Shown here one piece after another: positions 7,788 to 17,031 of a stretch of DNA of 64,000 bases. The notes beneath the pieces were generated by a model that had not been told where the DNA came from, made no database searches, and worked only from the letters and a program-made list of their open reading frames with translations. Where the stretch lies: positions 186,001 through 250,000 of the forward strand of contig JACKKT010000003.1 in the NCBI GenBank assembly GCA_024236295.1, read 5' to 3'. Positions within the stretch are counted from its first letter, which is position 1, and every line of letters starts with the position of its first letter. The stretch comes from Kordiimonadaceae bacterium (lineage in GTDB: Bacteria > Pseudomonadota > Alphaproteobacteria > Sphingomonadales > Emcibacteraceae). A program made the position numbers and the translations under genes.

Positions 7788-9578
7788 ATGCCCACATATA
7801 AAGCCCCAATAACAGATTATAAATTTTTAATGCATGAGGTCTTTGATCTTCAGCAATATAATAGTCTGGAAGCCTTTAAAGAGGCCACACCAGATGTTAT
7901 TGATGCCATCCTTGAAGAAGCGGCAAAACTTACCGAAAATATATTTCAGCCCATTAATCAAAGCGGTGGCAAAGAAGGATGCATACTTCAAAATGGTGAG
8001 GTTAAAACACCGAAAGGTTTTATAGAAGCGTATAGGCAATTTACTGATGGCGGCTGGCAAAGTCTGACCGGGGACCCTGAATATGGTGGTCAGGGTCTTC
8101 CGATGACATTGGGTATTGCTCTTAACGAAATGATGGTTTCCTCCAACTGGGGGCTTGCAATGTATCCCGGACTGACAAAGGGAGCTTCGGAAACCATCCA
8201 TACTTGGGGGAGTGATGAACAAAAACAAATTTTCCTTCCTAATATGATATCAGGAAAGTGGTCAGGAACAATGAACCTGACAGAACCTCATTGTGGCACC
8301 GACCTTGGACTATTGCGTACAAAAGCTGAACCCAATGAAGACGGTTCCTATAATATATCTGGTACAAAAATCTTTATTTCGGCGGGTGATCATGATCTTA
8401 CTGAAAATATTATCCATCTGGTCCTTGCGCGCATATCCGGGGCTCCTGATGGAACGGAAGGCATTAGTTTATTTATTGTTCCGAAATTTATTATTAATGA
8501 AGATGGCACGCTGGGAGATAGAAATGGTGTGAGCTGCGGATCACTCGAAGAAAAGATGGGTATACATTCAAATGCTACCTGTCTTTTAAATTACGATAAT
8601 GCAAAAGGTTATCTTCTTGGTCCTGAAAATAAAGGCATGCGTGCCATGTTTACCATGATGAATGAAGCACGGGTTGGTGTTGCCGTTCAGGGGCTTGCCA
8701 TCGCGGAAGTGGCACAGCAAAATGCCGCCAATTACGCAAGAGATAGATTACAGGGACGCGCGCTTACCGGCGCTAAAAACCCGGAAGGGGCCGCTGACCC
8801 TATAATTGTTCATCCGGATGTTCGCAGGATGCTCATGACAAATAGAGCCTTTATAGAAGGGGCAAGGGCTATGATCGTATGGGCCGGGTTACAGATTGAC
8901 AGATCAATAGGAGAAGTAACAACAGAAAAAAAAGAAAAGGCGAGAGATTTGCTTGCCCTTCTTACACCTGTTCTTAAATCCTATCTGACCGATCAGGGAG
9001 TAGAAGCCGCCAGCCGAGCCATGCAATGCTTTGGCGGACACGGATATATTTGCGAATGGGGTATGGAACAGTTTCTGAGGGATGCCAGAATTGCGCCCAT
9101 ATATGAAGGCACAAACGGCATTCAGGCGATGGACCTTATTGGCCGCAAATTGCCCCATAAAAACGGAGAAACCATTAAAAGCTTTTTTAATATCATTCAG
9201 AATTTTATTAATAATAATAAAGAAAATGAAGAAATGAAGCCCTATACAGAAGCCCTTGAAAAAGCCCTAAATAGACAGCAAGCGGCGACTGTCTGGTTGA
9301 TGCAAAATGCAACTAATAACCCTGATCATGCTGGTGCTGTCGCCCATTATTATCTTAATCTGATGGCGCTTGTCTCAATGGGATACGCATGGGGTATGAT
9401 GGTTTTAAAAGCGAAATCCATGATCGCCGAAGGTTCGGGGGATAAGGAATTTCTGCAAAATAAAATTAAAACTGCTAATTTCTACTATAGGCATTTGCTC
9501 CCGGAGACAACAGCGCTTCGCATTAAAATTGAAGCCGGCTCAGAAGATGTCATGACTCTGGATGCAAATTCTTTCTAA
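7788..9578 (+). CDS. Acyl-CoA dehydrogenase, long C-terminal-domain type
   Basis: 596 residues, first step of fatty-acid beta-oxidation: FAD-dependent oxidation of acyl-CoA to trans-2-enoyl-CoA. Visible are the N-terminal extension of this subfamily (MPTYKAPITDYKFLMHEVF), the substrate/FAD segment MNLTEPHCGTDLG near 162, the FAD loop CFGGHGY at 414-420, and the catalytic base Glu440 in YEGTNGIQAMDL. A C-terminal domain of about 130 residues follows, as in the FadE-like group. The start at 7788 has CAAGG upstream; an earlier TTG at 7764 lacks support. It leads a three-gene operon, with the thiolase ATG 22 nt downstream. Confidence 0.93.
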   Translation: MPTYKAPITDYKFLMHEVFDLQQYNSLEAFKEATPDVIDAILEEAAKLTENIFQPINQSGGKEGCILQNGEVKTPKGFIEAYRQFTDGGWQSLTGDPEYGGQGLPMTLGIALNEMMVSSNWGLAMYPGLTKGASETIHTWGSDEQKQIFLPNMISGKWSGTMNLTEPHCGTDLGLLRTKAEPNEDGSYNISGTKIFISAGDHDLTENIIHLVLARISGAPDGTEGISLFIVPKFIINEDGTLGDRNGVSCGSLEEKMGIHSNATCLLNYDNAKGYLLGPENKGMRAMFTMMNEARVGVAVQGLAIAEVAQQNAANYARDRLQGRALTGAKNPEGAADPIIVHPDVRRMLMTNRAFIEGARAMIVWAGLQIDRSIGEVTTEKKEKARDLLALLTPVLKSYLTDQGVEAASRAMQCFGGHGYICEWGMEQFLRDARIAPIYEGTNGIQAMDLIGRKLPHKNGETIKSFFNIIQNFINNNKENEEMKPYTEALEKALNRQQAATVWLMQNATNNPDHAGAVAHYYLNLMALVSMGYAWGMMVLKAKSMIAEGSGDKEFLQNKIKTANFYYRHLLPETTALRIKIEAGSEDVMTLDANSF

Positions 9579-9600
9579 TGAAAACGTTAAGGAAATCAAT

Positions 9601-10806
9601 ATGACTGAAGCTTTTATATTTGATCATGTAAGGAGTCCTCGCGGACGGGGCAAAAAGGATGGCAGCCTCCATAGTATAACACCGATCAACCTGCTGACAC
9701 AGATTTTAAAAGCAATAAAAGAGCGCAATGAATTTGAGGTCACTGCCGTTGAAGAGGTGATCACTGGATGCGTTACGGCTGTTGGAGAGCAAGGTGGCGA
9801 TATCGGCCGGTTTGCAGCAATAATGGCAGGTTACAGCGATCATGTCCCAGGGCTTCATGTAAACCGCTTTTGTGCATCAGGTCTCGTCGCCACCAATTAT
9901 GCCGCAGCGAGTATCATGGCCGGGCAAAAGGATCTGGTAATTGGCAGTGGCGTTGAAAGCATGTCCCGGGTACCCATGGGCTTTGACGGTGGGGCATGGA
10001 TTTTTGACCCTCAGGTCACCAATAAAATTGGCACGGTTATGCAGGGGATCAGCGCTGATATGATCGCAACCAAATATGGCTTCAGTCGGGAGCAATGCGA
10101 TGAATATGCCTTACTAAGCCAGCAAAGGACCAAAAAGTCGTGGGACGAAAAACGGTTTAAAAACAGCATTATCCCAATCAAGGATCAAATTGGCCGAACT
10201 GTTCTTGATCATGATGAACATATGCGGCCACAAACAAGTATGGATGATCTGGCTGGACTAAAACCCTCCTTTACCGATATGGGAGAATTGGGTTTTGACA
10301 GCGTAATCATGCAGAAATATCCGGATATAGAGCGCGTCAATCATGTACATCATGCCGGCAATTCCAGCGGCATTGTTGATGGTGCCGGTGCGATGCTAAT
10401 CGGTAATAAGCATACAGCTAAGAAATACGGCCTAAAACCACGGGCCCGGATTGTTTCCTTCGCTGATGTGGGTGTTGATCCTAGTATTATGCTTACCGGT
10501 CCGGGCGAAGCCGCCCGTAAAGCGATAAAGAAAGCCGGTCTGACCAAAAAGGATATTGATATCTGGGAAGTGAATGAGGCTTTTGCCTCCGTCGTTCTGC
10601 GCTTCTGCCAGGAAATGGACGTGCCGACTAGTGACGTTAATGTCTGTGGCGGGGCCATTGCCATGGGCCACCCGCTTGGTGCAACAGGCAATATAATCCT
10701 CGGCACGGCGCTGGATGAACTTGAACGTACGGGTGGTAAATATGCCCTGACTGCATTATGCGTTGGTGGCGGCATGGCCACTGCAACCATCATTGAACGC
10801 GTATAG
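9601..10806 (+). CDS. Acetyl-CoA acyltransferase (thiolase)
   Basis: 401 residues. It would cleave 3-ketoacyl-CoA with CoA to acetyl-CoA and a shortened acyl-CoA. The complete thiolase triad is visible: nucleophile Cys91 in NRFCASGL, His357 in GGAIAMGHPLGATG and Cys387 in ALCVGGGMA. The start at 9601 follows AAGGA with an 8-nt spacer; the longer reading from 9562 overlaps the upstream gene and is not thiolase-like. Set between the acyl-CoA dehydrogenase and the multifunctional FadB-like gene, it is most likely the degradative FadA/FadI type rather than a biosynthetic acetoacetyl-CoA thiolase. Confidence 0.93.
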   Translation: MTEAFIFDHVRSPRGRGKKDGSLHSITPINLLTQILKAIKERNEFEVTAVEEVITGCVTAVGEQGGDIGRFAAIMAGYSDHVPGLHVNRFCASGLVATNYAAASIMAGQKDLVIGSGVESMSRVPMGFDGGAWIFDPQVTNKIGTVMQGISADMIATKYGFSREQCDEYALLSQQRTKKSWDEKRFKNSIIPIKDQIGRTVLDHDEHMRPQTSMDDLAGLKPSFTDMGELGFDSVIMQKYPDIERVNHVHHAGNSSGIVDGAGAMLIGNKHTAKKYGLKPRARIVSFADVGVDPSIMLTGPGEAARKAIKKAGLTKKDIDIWEVNEAFASVVLRFCQEMDVPTSDVNVCGGAIAMGHPLGATGNIILGTALDELERTGGKYALTALCVGGGMATATIIERV

Positions 10807-10818
10807 GGAGGGATAATT

Positions 10819-12972
10819 ATGACATATAAAGCCATTAAAATTGAAATTGACAATGACGGTATTGCCCTTCTTTCCATTGATGTGGAAGGTCAAAGCATGA
10901 ATGTTATCAATCAGGCCTTCATTGATGAACTTGAAGCGCATATAAAAACAATTGCCAGCGATGATAAAATTAAAGGGTCTGTTATCTGTTCAGCAAAGGA
11001 AAACGCCTTTCTTGCCGGGGCTGACCTCAATATGGTGCTGGGCAACCTTGCCGGCCGCAAGGATGCCACGCCTGATGAAATGTTTGAAGCCTCCTTTACA
11101 CTAAACAAGCTGTTTCGTTCTCTTGAGACCTGCGGGAAACCTTTTGCCGTTGCCATAAACGGTTTAACCCTAGGTGGCGGACTTGAACTTGCAATGTCCT
11201 GTCATTACCGGGTTGTCGCCGATAATGATAATATTAAACTTGGACTGCCGGAAGTGCAGATCGGACTTATTCCTGGTGCTGGCGGCACGCAGCGCCTGCC
11301 AAGGCTTATGGGAATTCAGCTTGCCCTTCCCTTTCTGTTACAGGGGAAAAACATGACCCCCAAGCAGGCGTTATCCAATAATGTAATCAACGAGATTGCC
11401 CCTGCCGATGAAATTATCGGTAAAGCCAAAGCCTGGATCATGGAAGGCGGAAAAGCCGAACAGCCGTGGGATCAGAAACGGTTTAAAATACCTGGTGGAC
11501 AGGGTGTTTATGATCCCAATATTGTCCAGACTTTTATGGGTGCGCCAGCCATGACCCAGAAAGAAACCAAGAATAATTATCCGGCAACGGTTGCCATCCT
11601 TTCAGCCGTTTATGAAGGGCATCAACTGCCCATGGATAGAGCAATTGAAGTGGAAAGCCAGTATTTTACCCAGCAGCTGATGGGTGATGTTGCGCCAAAT
11701 ATGATCCGTACGCTTTTTGTCAATAAAAACAAGGCGGACAAGCTGATCAGACGACCAAAGGATGTCCCGGAGGCAAAAACAAAAAAACTCGGCATGCTAG
11801 GTGCCGGGCTGATGGGGGCTGGGATTGCCTATGTTTCGGCAAAGGCGGGGATTGAAGTTATCCTGCTTGACCGGGAAATGAAATTTGCAGAAAAAGGCAA
11901 AACCTATTCACAAGGTATTGTTGAGAAAGGCATTAAATACGGCAAGGTAACCCAGGAAGAAGCCGATCAGCTCTTAAGTCTGATTAAACCCACAACTGAT
12001 TATGCCGATCTTGAGGATTGCGATCTGATTATAGAAGCCGTACTTGAAGACCCGAAAGTAAAAGCGGACGTTACAAAAAAAGCGGAAGAAGTTATACCGG
12101 AAAGCTGCATTTACGGATCAAACACATCTACTCTGCCGATCAGTATGCTGGCGAAATCATCCCGTAGCGAAGATAAATTTATCGGTATTCATTTCTTCTC
12201 GCCTGTTGATAAAATGCCACTTGTGGAAATTATACTGGGCAAAAAAACCAGTGATCTGGCACTTGCAAAAGCATTGGACTATGCTCGTCAGATCCGCAAA
12301 ACCCCCATCGTTGTCAATGACAGTCGCGGTTTTTATACCAGCCGTTGTTTCATGACTTATCCGCTTGAAGCCTCCAATATGCTATCAGAGGGAATTTCCC
12401 CTATACTGATAGAAAATAGCGGTGTTTATGCCGGTATGGCCGTCGGACCTTTTGCTGTTAATGACGAGGTTGGTATTGACCTCAGCCATCATATCAGTGA
12501 AGCTACAAAAGCGGCGCTTGGGGATAAATATCACGCGGAAGCAAGCCACGAAGTCATAGCAAAGCTTTATGAACTCGGCCGATATGGAAAGAAAAACGGT
12601 AAAGGATTTTATGAATATCCGGAAAATGATAAGAAACATATCTGGCAAGGGCTGGCGGACTATTACCCGCTTAATGAAACACAGCCAAGTCAGGAAGATG
12701 TGACAAGAAGGCTTATTTATCGCCAGGCACTTGAAGTGGTGCGCTGCCTGGAAGAAAATGTCGTAACTGAACCGGAAGATGCCGACATTGGTGCTATTTT
12801 TGGTTGGGGTTTTGCTCCATGGACAGGTGGGCCGATCAGTATGATTGATACATTAGGCGTTGATAAGTTTGTAAAAGAATGTGATGAACTATCCAAGAAA
12901 CACGGCGATGTATTTAAAGTACCTGAAATGCTTCGTAAAATGCAAAAGAACGGTAAACGTTTTTATAGTTAA
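10819..12972 (+). CDS. FadB/FadJ-like multifunctional beta-oxidation enzyme
   Basis: 717 residues: an enoyl-CoA hydratase domain (about 1-190) joined to 3-hydroxyacyl-CoA dehydrogenase NAD-binding and C-terminal domains. The hydratase has both catalytic glutamates, Glu123 in GGGLELAMS and Glu145 in GLPEVQIGL, with PGAGGTQRLPR following. The NAD loop GAGLMGAG is at 328-335, and the dehydrogenase His-containing IGIHFFSPVDKMPLVE lies near 455. Twelve nt separate it from the thiolase gene, so enoyl-CoA to 3-ketoacyl-CoA conversion sits directly beside thiolysis. It may form an alpha/beta complex with the thiolase, as known for FadB-FadA. No terminator is obvious after the stop. Confidence 0.93.
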   Translation: MTYKAIKIEIDNDGIALLSIDVEGQSMNVINQAFIDELEAHIKTIASDDKIKGSVICSAKENAFLAGADLNMVLGNLAGRKDATPDEMFEASFTLNKLFRSLETCGKPFAVAINGLTLGGGLELAMSCHYRVVADNDNIKLGLPEVQIGLIPGAGGTQRLPRLMGIQLALPFLLQGKNMTPKQALSNNVINEIAPADEIIGKAKAWIMEGGKAEQPWDQKRFKIPGGQGVYDPNIVQTFMGAPAMTQKETKNNYPATVAILSAVYEGHQLPMDRAIEVESQYFTQQLMGDVAPNMIRTLFVNKNKADKLIRRPKDVPEAKTKKLGMLGAGLMGAGIAYVSAKAGIEVILLDREMKFAEKGKTYSQGIVEKGIKYGKVTQEEADQLLSLIKPTTDYADLEDCDLIIEAVLEDPKVKADVTKKAEEVIPESCIYGSNTSTLPISMLAKSSRSEDKFIGIHFFSPVDKMPLVEIILGKKTSDLALAKALDYARQIRKTPIVVNDSRGFYTSRCFMTYPLEASNMLSEGISPILIENSGVYAGMAVGPFAVNDEVGIDLSHHISEATKAALGDKYHAEASHEVIAKLYELGRYGKKNGKGFYEYPENDKKHIWQGLADYYPLNETQPSQEDVTRRLIYRQALEVVRCLEENVVTEPEDADIGAIFGWGFAPWTGGPISMIDTLGVDKFVKECDELSKKHGDVFKVPEMLRKMQKNGKRFYS

Positions 12973-13044
12973 CTTATAACTTGCATGAACCAACTCCATA
13001 TGTGATATAAATTAACATAACAAATTTAAAACAGGGTGATTAAA

Positions 13045-13638
13045 ATGAATATTATGAAATTCAAAATAGGCACATTGTTAGTATTTGCCGCTACTTCTCT
13101 TTATTCCAGCGCCGCTTTGGCAGAATGGAAACTGGATGCAGCAAATTCGAATATTTCCTATGGCACGATTAAGAATGATTCAATAGGAGAAAGCAATACA
13201 TTCAAGACTATTTCTGGTTCAATCTCAGACAACGGTCAGATTAATATTGATATTGCACTAGCTTCCGTTGATACACAGGTTGAAGTTCGAGACGGACGGA
13301 TGCGCGATATAGTTTTTAAGGTAGCAGAAAATGCCTCAGCGAAATTAACCGGCAATGTTGATTTAGGGGATTTTCAAAACCAAAATATCGGCAGCAGCCG
13401 CGTTGTAGAAGCCTCCGTTCAGCTTGAACTGGTTGGCCAGAAAATAGAGCAGGATGTTACTCTCGTTGTAACAAGGCTTGGGGAAAATAAAGTTATGGTT
13501 ATACCAAAGGGTGTAATGTTCATTGATGCTGATGATTATGAACTTGTTGATTCAATTGAAACTTTGCGTGAACTTGCCGGTCTTGAAACTATTGCAACCG
13601 TTGTTCCCATGTCATTTTACTTAACTTTTACAAAATAG
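13045..13638 (+). CDS. YceI-family periplasmic lipid-binding-like protein
   Basis: 197 residues with a clear signal peptide (MNIMKFKIGTLLVFAATSLY, cleavage after AALA), so periplasmic. The mature part begins EWKLDAANSNISYGTIKND and continues with the lipocalin-like beta-barrel pattern of YceI, including ASVDTQVEVRDGRMRDIVF. YceI proteins bind isoprenoid-type lipids, but cargo varies. The start ATG at 13045 has AGGGTG at 13033-13038; the GTG inside that stretch is not the start. It is followed 16 nt later by a DUF481 outer-membrane gene, and the two probably form an operon. Confidence 0.85.
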   Translation: MNIMKFKIGTLLVFAATSLYSSAALAEWKLDAANSNISYGTIKNDSIGESNTFKTISGSISDNGQINIDIALASVDTQVEVRDGRMRDIVFKVAENASAKLTGNVDLGDFQNQNIGSSRVVEASVQLELVGQKIEQDVTLVVTRLGENKVMVIPKGVMFIDADDYELVDSIETLRELAGLETIATVVPMSFYLTFTK

Positions 13639-13654
13639 GACTAGAGAAAAAATA

Positions 13655-14623
13655 ATGACTACTAATATTTGCAAGACAGCTCTTGCAGTCGGGCTGTTTT
13701 GCCTTCCTATGTTTCCGATTTCCTCTTATGCTGATGTAAGCCCCGAACAATTTAATCTTCTAATGGTTGCCTCGAAAAAAGATGGCGGCAAAGATTTTCA
13801 GACTCTTGTTGAGCTTCTTGTTTCTGCCAATCCCGATGATGAAGCCGAAATCAGAAACGTTGCCGCTCAGATTATGCCTCAACCGGCCCCTGAACCTGAA
13901 CCTGCGCCCGCTGCTTCGCCGTCGCCAGTGGAAGGGACTATTTTTTCTGACCGCGGCGCAGAACAATTTTCACAAGCTTTTTTACCAGGATGGGATAAGT
14001 CGATCGAAGTTAACGGCCTGTTTACAACAGGGAATACACAGCAGAAATCTTTTGGAACAGCCGCCAAACTTCATAGAGAGTCTGGCCCATATCAGCAAAC
14101 GATTGCCACATATTTTGATTATAACACCAGTAACGGGGTTACCAACAAACGGCGTTATGGCGTATCCTTTAAAAATGATTATAGTATAAGCGATATTTCA
14201 TATATTACAGGATTTGCCAGTTTTGAAGGCGACAGTTACGGAGCGTTTAATAAGCGCCTGACCATGAATGCCGGTTATGGTCTCAGAGTGTTTGATAATG
14301 ACACTTACAAATGGAATGTTGAGGCGGGTCCTGCCGTCCTTATGACCAAGCCGATTGCCACTGATGGTTATGAAACAGATATTACCGGTTATGCAAGTAG
14401 TCTCTTTACCTGGAACGTAAATGACCGCAGTGATTTCGAAAATGAATCAAAAATATTTATGGGCAGTAAATTGGTGGTCGAAAATAAAGCGGCCTACACA
14501 ATGAAGGTTAGTGGAGCCCTTAGCGGCAAACTTTCATTTGATGTTCTTTATAACCGTGACGCGCCTGTAGGCAGAAAGAAAACCGATACGATTACCCGTA
14601 TCGGCGTTCTTTACGATTTTTAA
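13655..14623 (+). CDS. DUF481-family outer-membrane beta-barrel protein (YdiY-like)
   Basis: 322 residues. A signal peptide covers about 1-27. A helical region and a Pro/Glu-rich linker (APEPEPAPAASPSP, about 72-90) precede a C-terminal barrel of alternating aromatic strands. WDKSIEVNGLFTTGNTQQKS opens the DUF481 domain, and the protein ends in ITRIGVLYDF, with a terminal Phe as required for outer-membrane insertion. Function of the family is unknown; E. coli YdiY is the reference member. Directly downstream of the YceI gene. A GC-rich hairpin follows the stop. Confidence 0.85.
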   Translation: MTTNICKTALAVGLFCLPMFPISSYADVSPEQFNLLMVASKKDGGKDFQTLVELLVSANPDDEAEIRNVAAQIMPQPAPEPEPAPAASPSPVEGTIFSDRGAEQFSQAFLPGWDKSIEVNGLFTTGNTQQKSFGTAAKLHRESGPYQQTIATYFDYNTSNGVTNKRRYGVSFKNDYSISDISYITGFASFEGDSYGAFNKRLTMNAGYGLRVFDNDTYKWNVEAGPAVLMTKPIATDGYETDITGYASSLFTWNVNDRSDFENESKIFMGSKLVVENKAAYTMKVSGALSGKLSFDVLYNRDAPVGRKKTDTITRIGVLYDF

Positions 14624-14632
14624 ATTCAGATT

Positions 14633-14655
14633 GCCCCGTGATTATATTGCGGGGC
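14633..14655. terminator. Hairpin between convergent DUF481 and PLP-enzyme genes
   Basis: GCCCCG (14633-14638) and CGGGGC (14650-14655) form a 6-bp GC stem with an 11-nt loop between two convergent genes. Neither strand has a strong U-run after it, so termination efficiency is uncertain. Confidence 0.45.
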
Positions 14656-15927
14656 TTATGTTAAAAACGTTTTAAGCAGTGCTATCATTTTATCGACATC
14701 TTCATTGGTCGTGAACATGTGATTGGAAATACGAATAGCATTATATTGCGGTAGTCTTTTAATGGTGATGTTTTTATCTCTCATAGCGCTGAAAACATCA
14801 CCATTTTTTATATTATCAGGTAGACTGAAGCTGACAATCGCGGACGTAAGTTCAGGATCATCAGCACTGATAATTCTGATTTTTCCTACTTTTTTAAGTT
14901 CATTGCGGCAATAAGTCGCAAGATGAAGACAATGGTTTTCAATTCGCGCACTACCCATTGCCAAGTGCCAGTCAAGCACATCGCCAAAACCGATAATAAT
15001 CGGTGCATTTCTGGTGCCTGACGAATGAGAGTAAACACCATAACCTCCACTAATGAAGACATTCTTGACCCTTGACTGAATTTCTTTTCGCAAATAAAGA
15101 ATGCCTGTTTCCTTGGGACCCATAACCCATTTATGCCCGCTACAGGCATAGGCATCACAGCCCAGATCATGCAGGTCGATTTTCAGCATCCCCGGTGCCT
15201 GGGCACCATCAACAATGAAAAGAATATCTTTTCCTTTTATAAGCTCGGCCACTTCCTTGATCGGCCATCTCAAGCCAGTTACCGTTTCAACATGGCTAAG
15301 CAGCAATAGTTTTGTTTTTGGTGTTAGGTTATTCCTGATCAAATTAAGCAATTGTTTTTTACTGCTTGCCGGATAGGGCATGGTTATTTTTTTAATCATT
15401 GCCCCTTTGGTCGCCGCCAGAAAATCAAGGCCGGTTTCCGCACCACCATGTTCATGATTGGTGGTCAAAATCTCATCGCCAGCTGTCCAGTCTATACCGG
15501 AGCAAACGGTGCTGATCCCTTCCGTCGTGTTACGGGTTAAAATGATTTCATCCTCATCCGCACCCATAAAGGCGGCAACCTTGCCACGGGTTTTTTCCAT
15601 TTCCTGGCCAAGAGGACCAAAATTTTCAATTGCCGGATTTGCTTCAAGACGTTCCATAAGGGATGTCACTTTATCATAGACCAGCTTTGGCGCCGGGCCA
15701 AGTGTACCGGTATTTAGATAAACAAGACCGTTTTTTAGCATTAATTGTTTTCTGACATTTGCAAATAACACATCATCGGTCATTTTGGAGGCTTGTTCTT
15801 TATAAGCTTCCTGTGCTGATACTGCTGTCTTTCCAGTAACCATAAATGCCAGAGTGCCAAGGGCCGCCCCTTTTAAAAGGCCCCGTCTGGTGTTCAGTAA
15901 TTTATTTTCGGATATAAGTTTTTCCAT
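14656..15927 (-). CDS. Tat-exported class V aminotransferase-fold PLP enzyme
   Basis: 423 residues of the PLP-dependent class V fold (isopenicillin-N-epimerase / cysteine-desulfurase-like). The PLP lysine is in AYACSGHKWVMGPKETGILY, and DGAQAPGM supplies the cofactor Asp. Residues 1-40 hold a twin-arginine signal, NTRRGLLKGAALG, ending in VSAQEA, so the enzyme is expected folded in the periplasm, unusual for PLP enzymes but seen in this subgroup. The start at 15927 (MEKLISENK) has GGGA upstream; the longer reading to 16002 overlaps yjbQ. Substrate unknown. Confidence 0.85.
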   Translation of the reverse strand: MEKLISENKLLNTRRGLLKGAALGTLAFMVTGKTAVSAQEAYKEQASKMTDDVLFANVRKQLMLKNGLVYLNTGTLGPAPKLVYDKVTSLMERLEANPAIENFGPLGQEMEKTRGKVAAFMGADEDEIILTRNTTEGISTVCSGIDWTAGDEILTTNHEHGGAETGLDFLAATKGAMIKKITMPYPASSKKQLLNLIRNNLTPKTKLLLLSHVETVTGLRWPIKEVAELIKGKDILFIVDGAQAPGMLKIDLHDLGCDAYACSGHKWVMGPKETGILYLRKEIQSRVKNVFISGGYGVYSHSSGTRNAPIIIGFGDVLDWHLAMGSARIENHCLHLATYCRNELKKVGKIRIISADDPELTSAIVSFSLPDNIKNGDVFSAMRDKNITIKRLPQYNAIRISNHMFTTNEDVDKMIALLKTFLT

Positions 15928-15991
15928 AGTTTGGTCCCGTATAAAAAAATTTTCATTAGTTATAGACCGTCTAATTAAAAATTCACAGGAA

Positions 15992-16411
15992 TTATTCACC
16001 AATTAAATGGAGGGCAATTGTCCGCTTGTGGGCATGGGCACGATGCTCGAAAATATAAATGCCCTGCCAAAGTCCTAGCATCAATTCATTATCAGAAATA
16101 GGAACATTAAGCTGGGTTTGGGTTAGGGCCGCTTTAATATGGGCCGGCATATCATCCGGCCCTTCAGTGCTGTGGCGGTAAAGCTGATCCCCTTCTGGTA
16201 CCAGCTTTCTGAAATAGCTGTTAAGGTCAAACAGCACATCAGGATCAGCATTTTCCTGAACGACAAGGGAAGCAGAGGTATGTTTGATGAAAATAGTAAG
16301 AAGCCCTTGTGAAATTTCCTGATTATCAACCCAGCTTTTAATCGGACCGGTTACATTTAGAAGGCTGGACCCGGTTGTCTGAAAAGTAATTTCATTTGTA
16401 AATTGCTTCAT
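15992..16411 (-). CDS. yjbQ: YjbQ/UPF0047 family protein
   Basis: 139 residues of the UPF0047 (YjbQ) family, a small trimeric cytoplasmic protein with a weak thiamine-phosphate-synthase activity reported for E. coli YjbQ. Family signatures are IKHTSASLVVQENADPDV (about 43-60) and the C-terminal LGLWQGIYIFEHRAHAHKRTIALHLIGE stretch with its conserved Glu-His. Its start overlaps the end of msrQ by 4 bp (ATGA), so it is the third gene of the msrP-msrQ-yjbQ unit. Its true cellular role is unsettled. Confidence 0.88.
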   Translation of the reverse strand: MKQFTNEITFQTTGSSLLNVTGPIKSWVDNQEISQGLLTIFIKHTSASLVVQENADPDVLFDLNSYFRKLVPEGDQLYRHSTEGPDDMPAHIKAALTQTQLNVPISDNELMLGLWQGIYIFEHRAHAHKRTIALHLIGE

Positions 16412-17031
16412 GCTAATTGTTTTTTATTGCTCGCTTTACGATTATTAAATTTAATATAAACCCGCATACATAACAAACTTGCAAGGATTATAGCATGAAT
16501 AACGGGTATAAGTACATCTGCTTTCACCATCATGTAATTATGAATGACCGCAAAGACAGTTATGATGTAAATAAGCTGATGAAGTTTATGCCAGCTCTTA
16601 GCCATTTTTTTGATAAAAAATTTAAATGATGTGATGGCAAGCGGAATAAGCAAAGTGAAAGCCACCATACCAAAGGTAATGGCCGGACGCTTGAAAATAT
16701 CTTCCAGGATCAGAGGCCAGTCAAAGAAATAGTCCAGCACCATATAATTCAGAAAATGAAGTAGTGCATAAAAGAAAGCATATAAACCAACCGCGCGCCT
16801 GTATTTGAGAAGGCGCCAGCCGGTGAATTTTGTAAGGGGACTGATACTTAACGTTATAAGCAAAAAACGGATTGTCCAGTCACCCGTGAATTTGGTGATA
16901 TACTCAATCGGGTTTGCCGACAATTCATGGGGCAGAAAGCGGTACCATAACGACATCTGCCAAAAAAGCCATAGTGCTGGCAGAAAAGAAAGAATATGGA
17001 TTAGGACACGTCGCCAGTCTTTAATCATCAA
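16408..17031 (-). CDS. msrQ: MsrQ, heme-binding membrane subunit of MsrPQ
   Basis: 207 residues with about six membrane helices of the ferric-reductase-like YedZ fold. MsrQ passes quinone electrons through b-heme to MsrP for repair of methionine sulfoxide in periplasmic proteins. Histidines in ALLHFLNYMVLDYFFDW and WHKLHQLIYIITVFAVIHNY sit where heme ligands are expected. The gene overlaps msrP by 4 bp and yjbQ by 4 bp, giving tight translational coupling. The short basic C-terminal tail is ordinary. Confidence 0.9.
   Translation of the reverse strand: MMIKDWRRVLIHILSFLPALWLFWQMSLWYRFLPHELSANPIEYITKFTGDWTIRFLLITLSISPLTKFTGWRLLKYRRAVGLYAFFYALLHFLNYMVLDYFFDWPLILEDIFKRPAITFGMVAFTLLIPLAITSFKFFIKKMAKSWHKLHQLIYIITVFAVIHNYMMVKADVLIPVIHAIILASLLCMRVYIKFNNRKASNKKQLA

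Noticed and set aside
10350..10877. 175-codon open frame antisense to thiolase and fadB
   Set aside because: Shadow of the coding strand; the translation is low-complexity Ser/Pro/Ile-rich and has no start signal.
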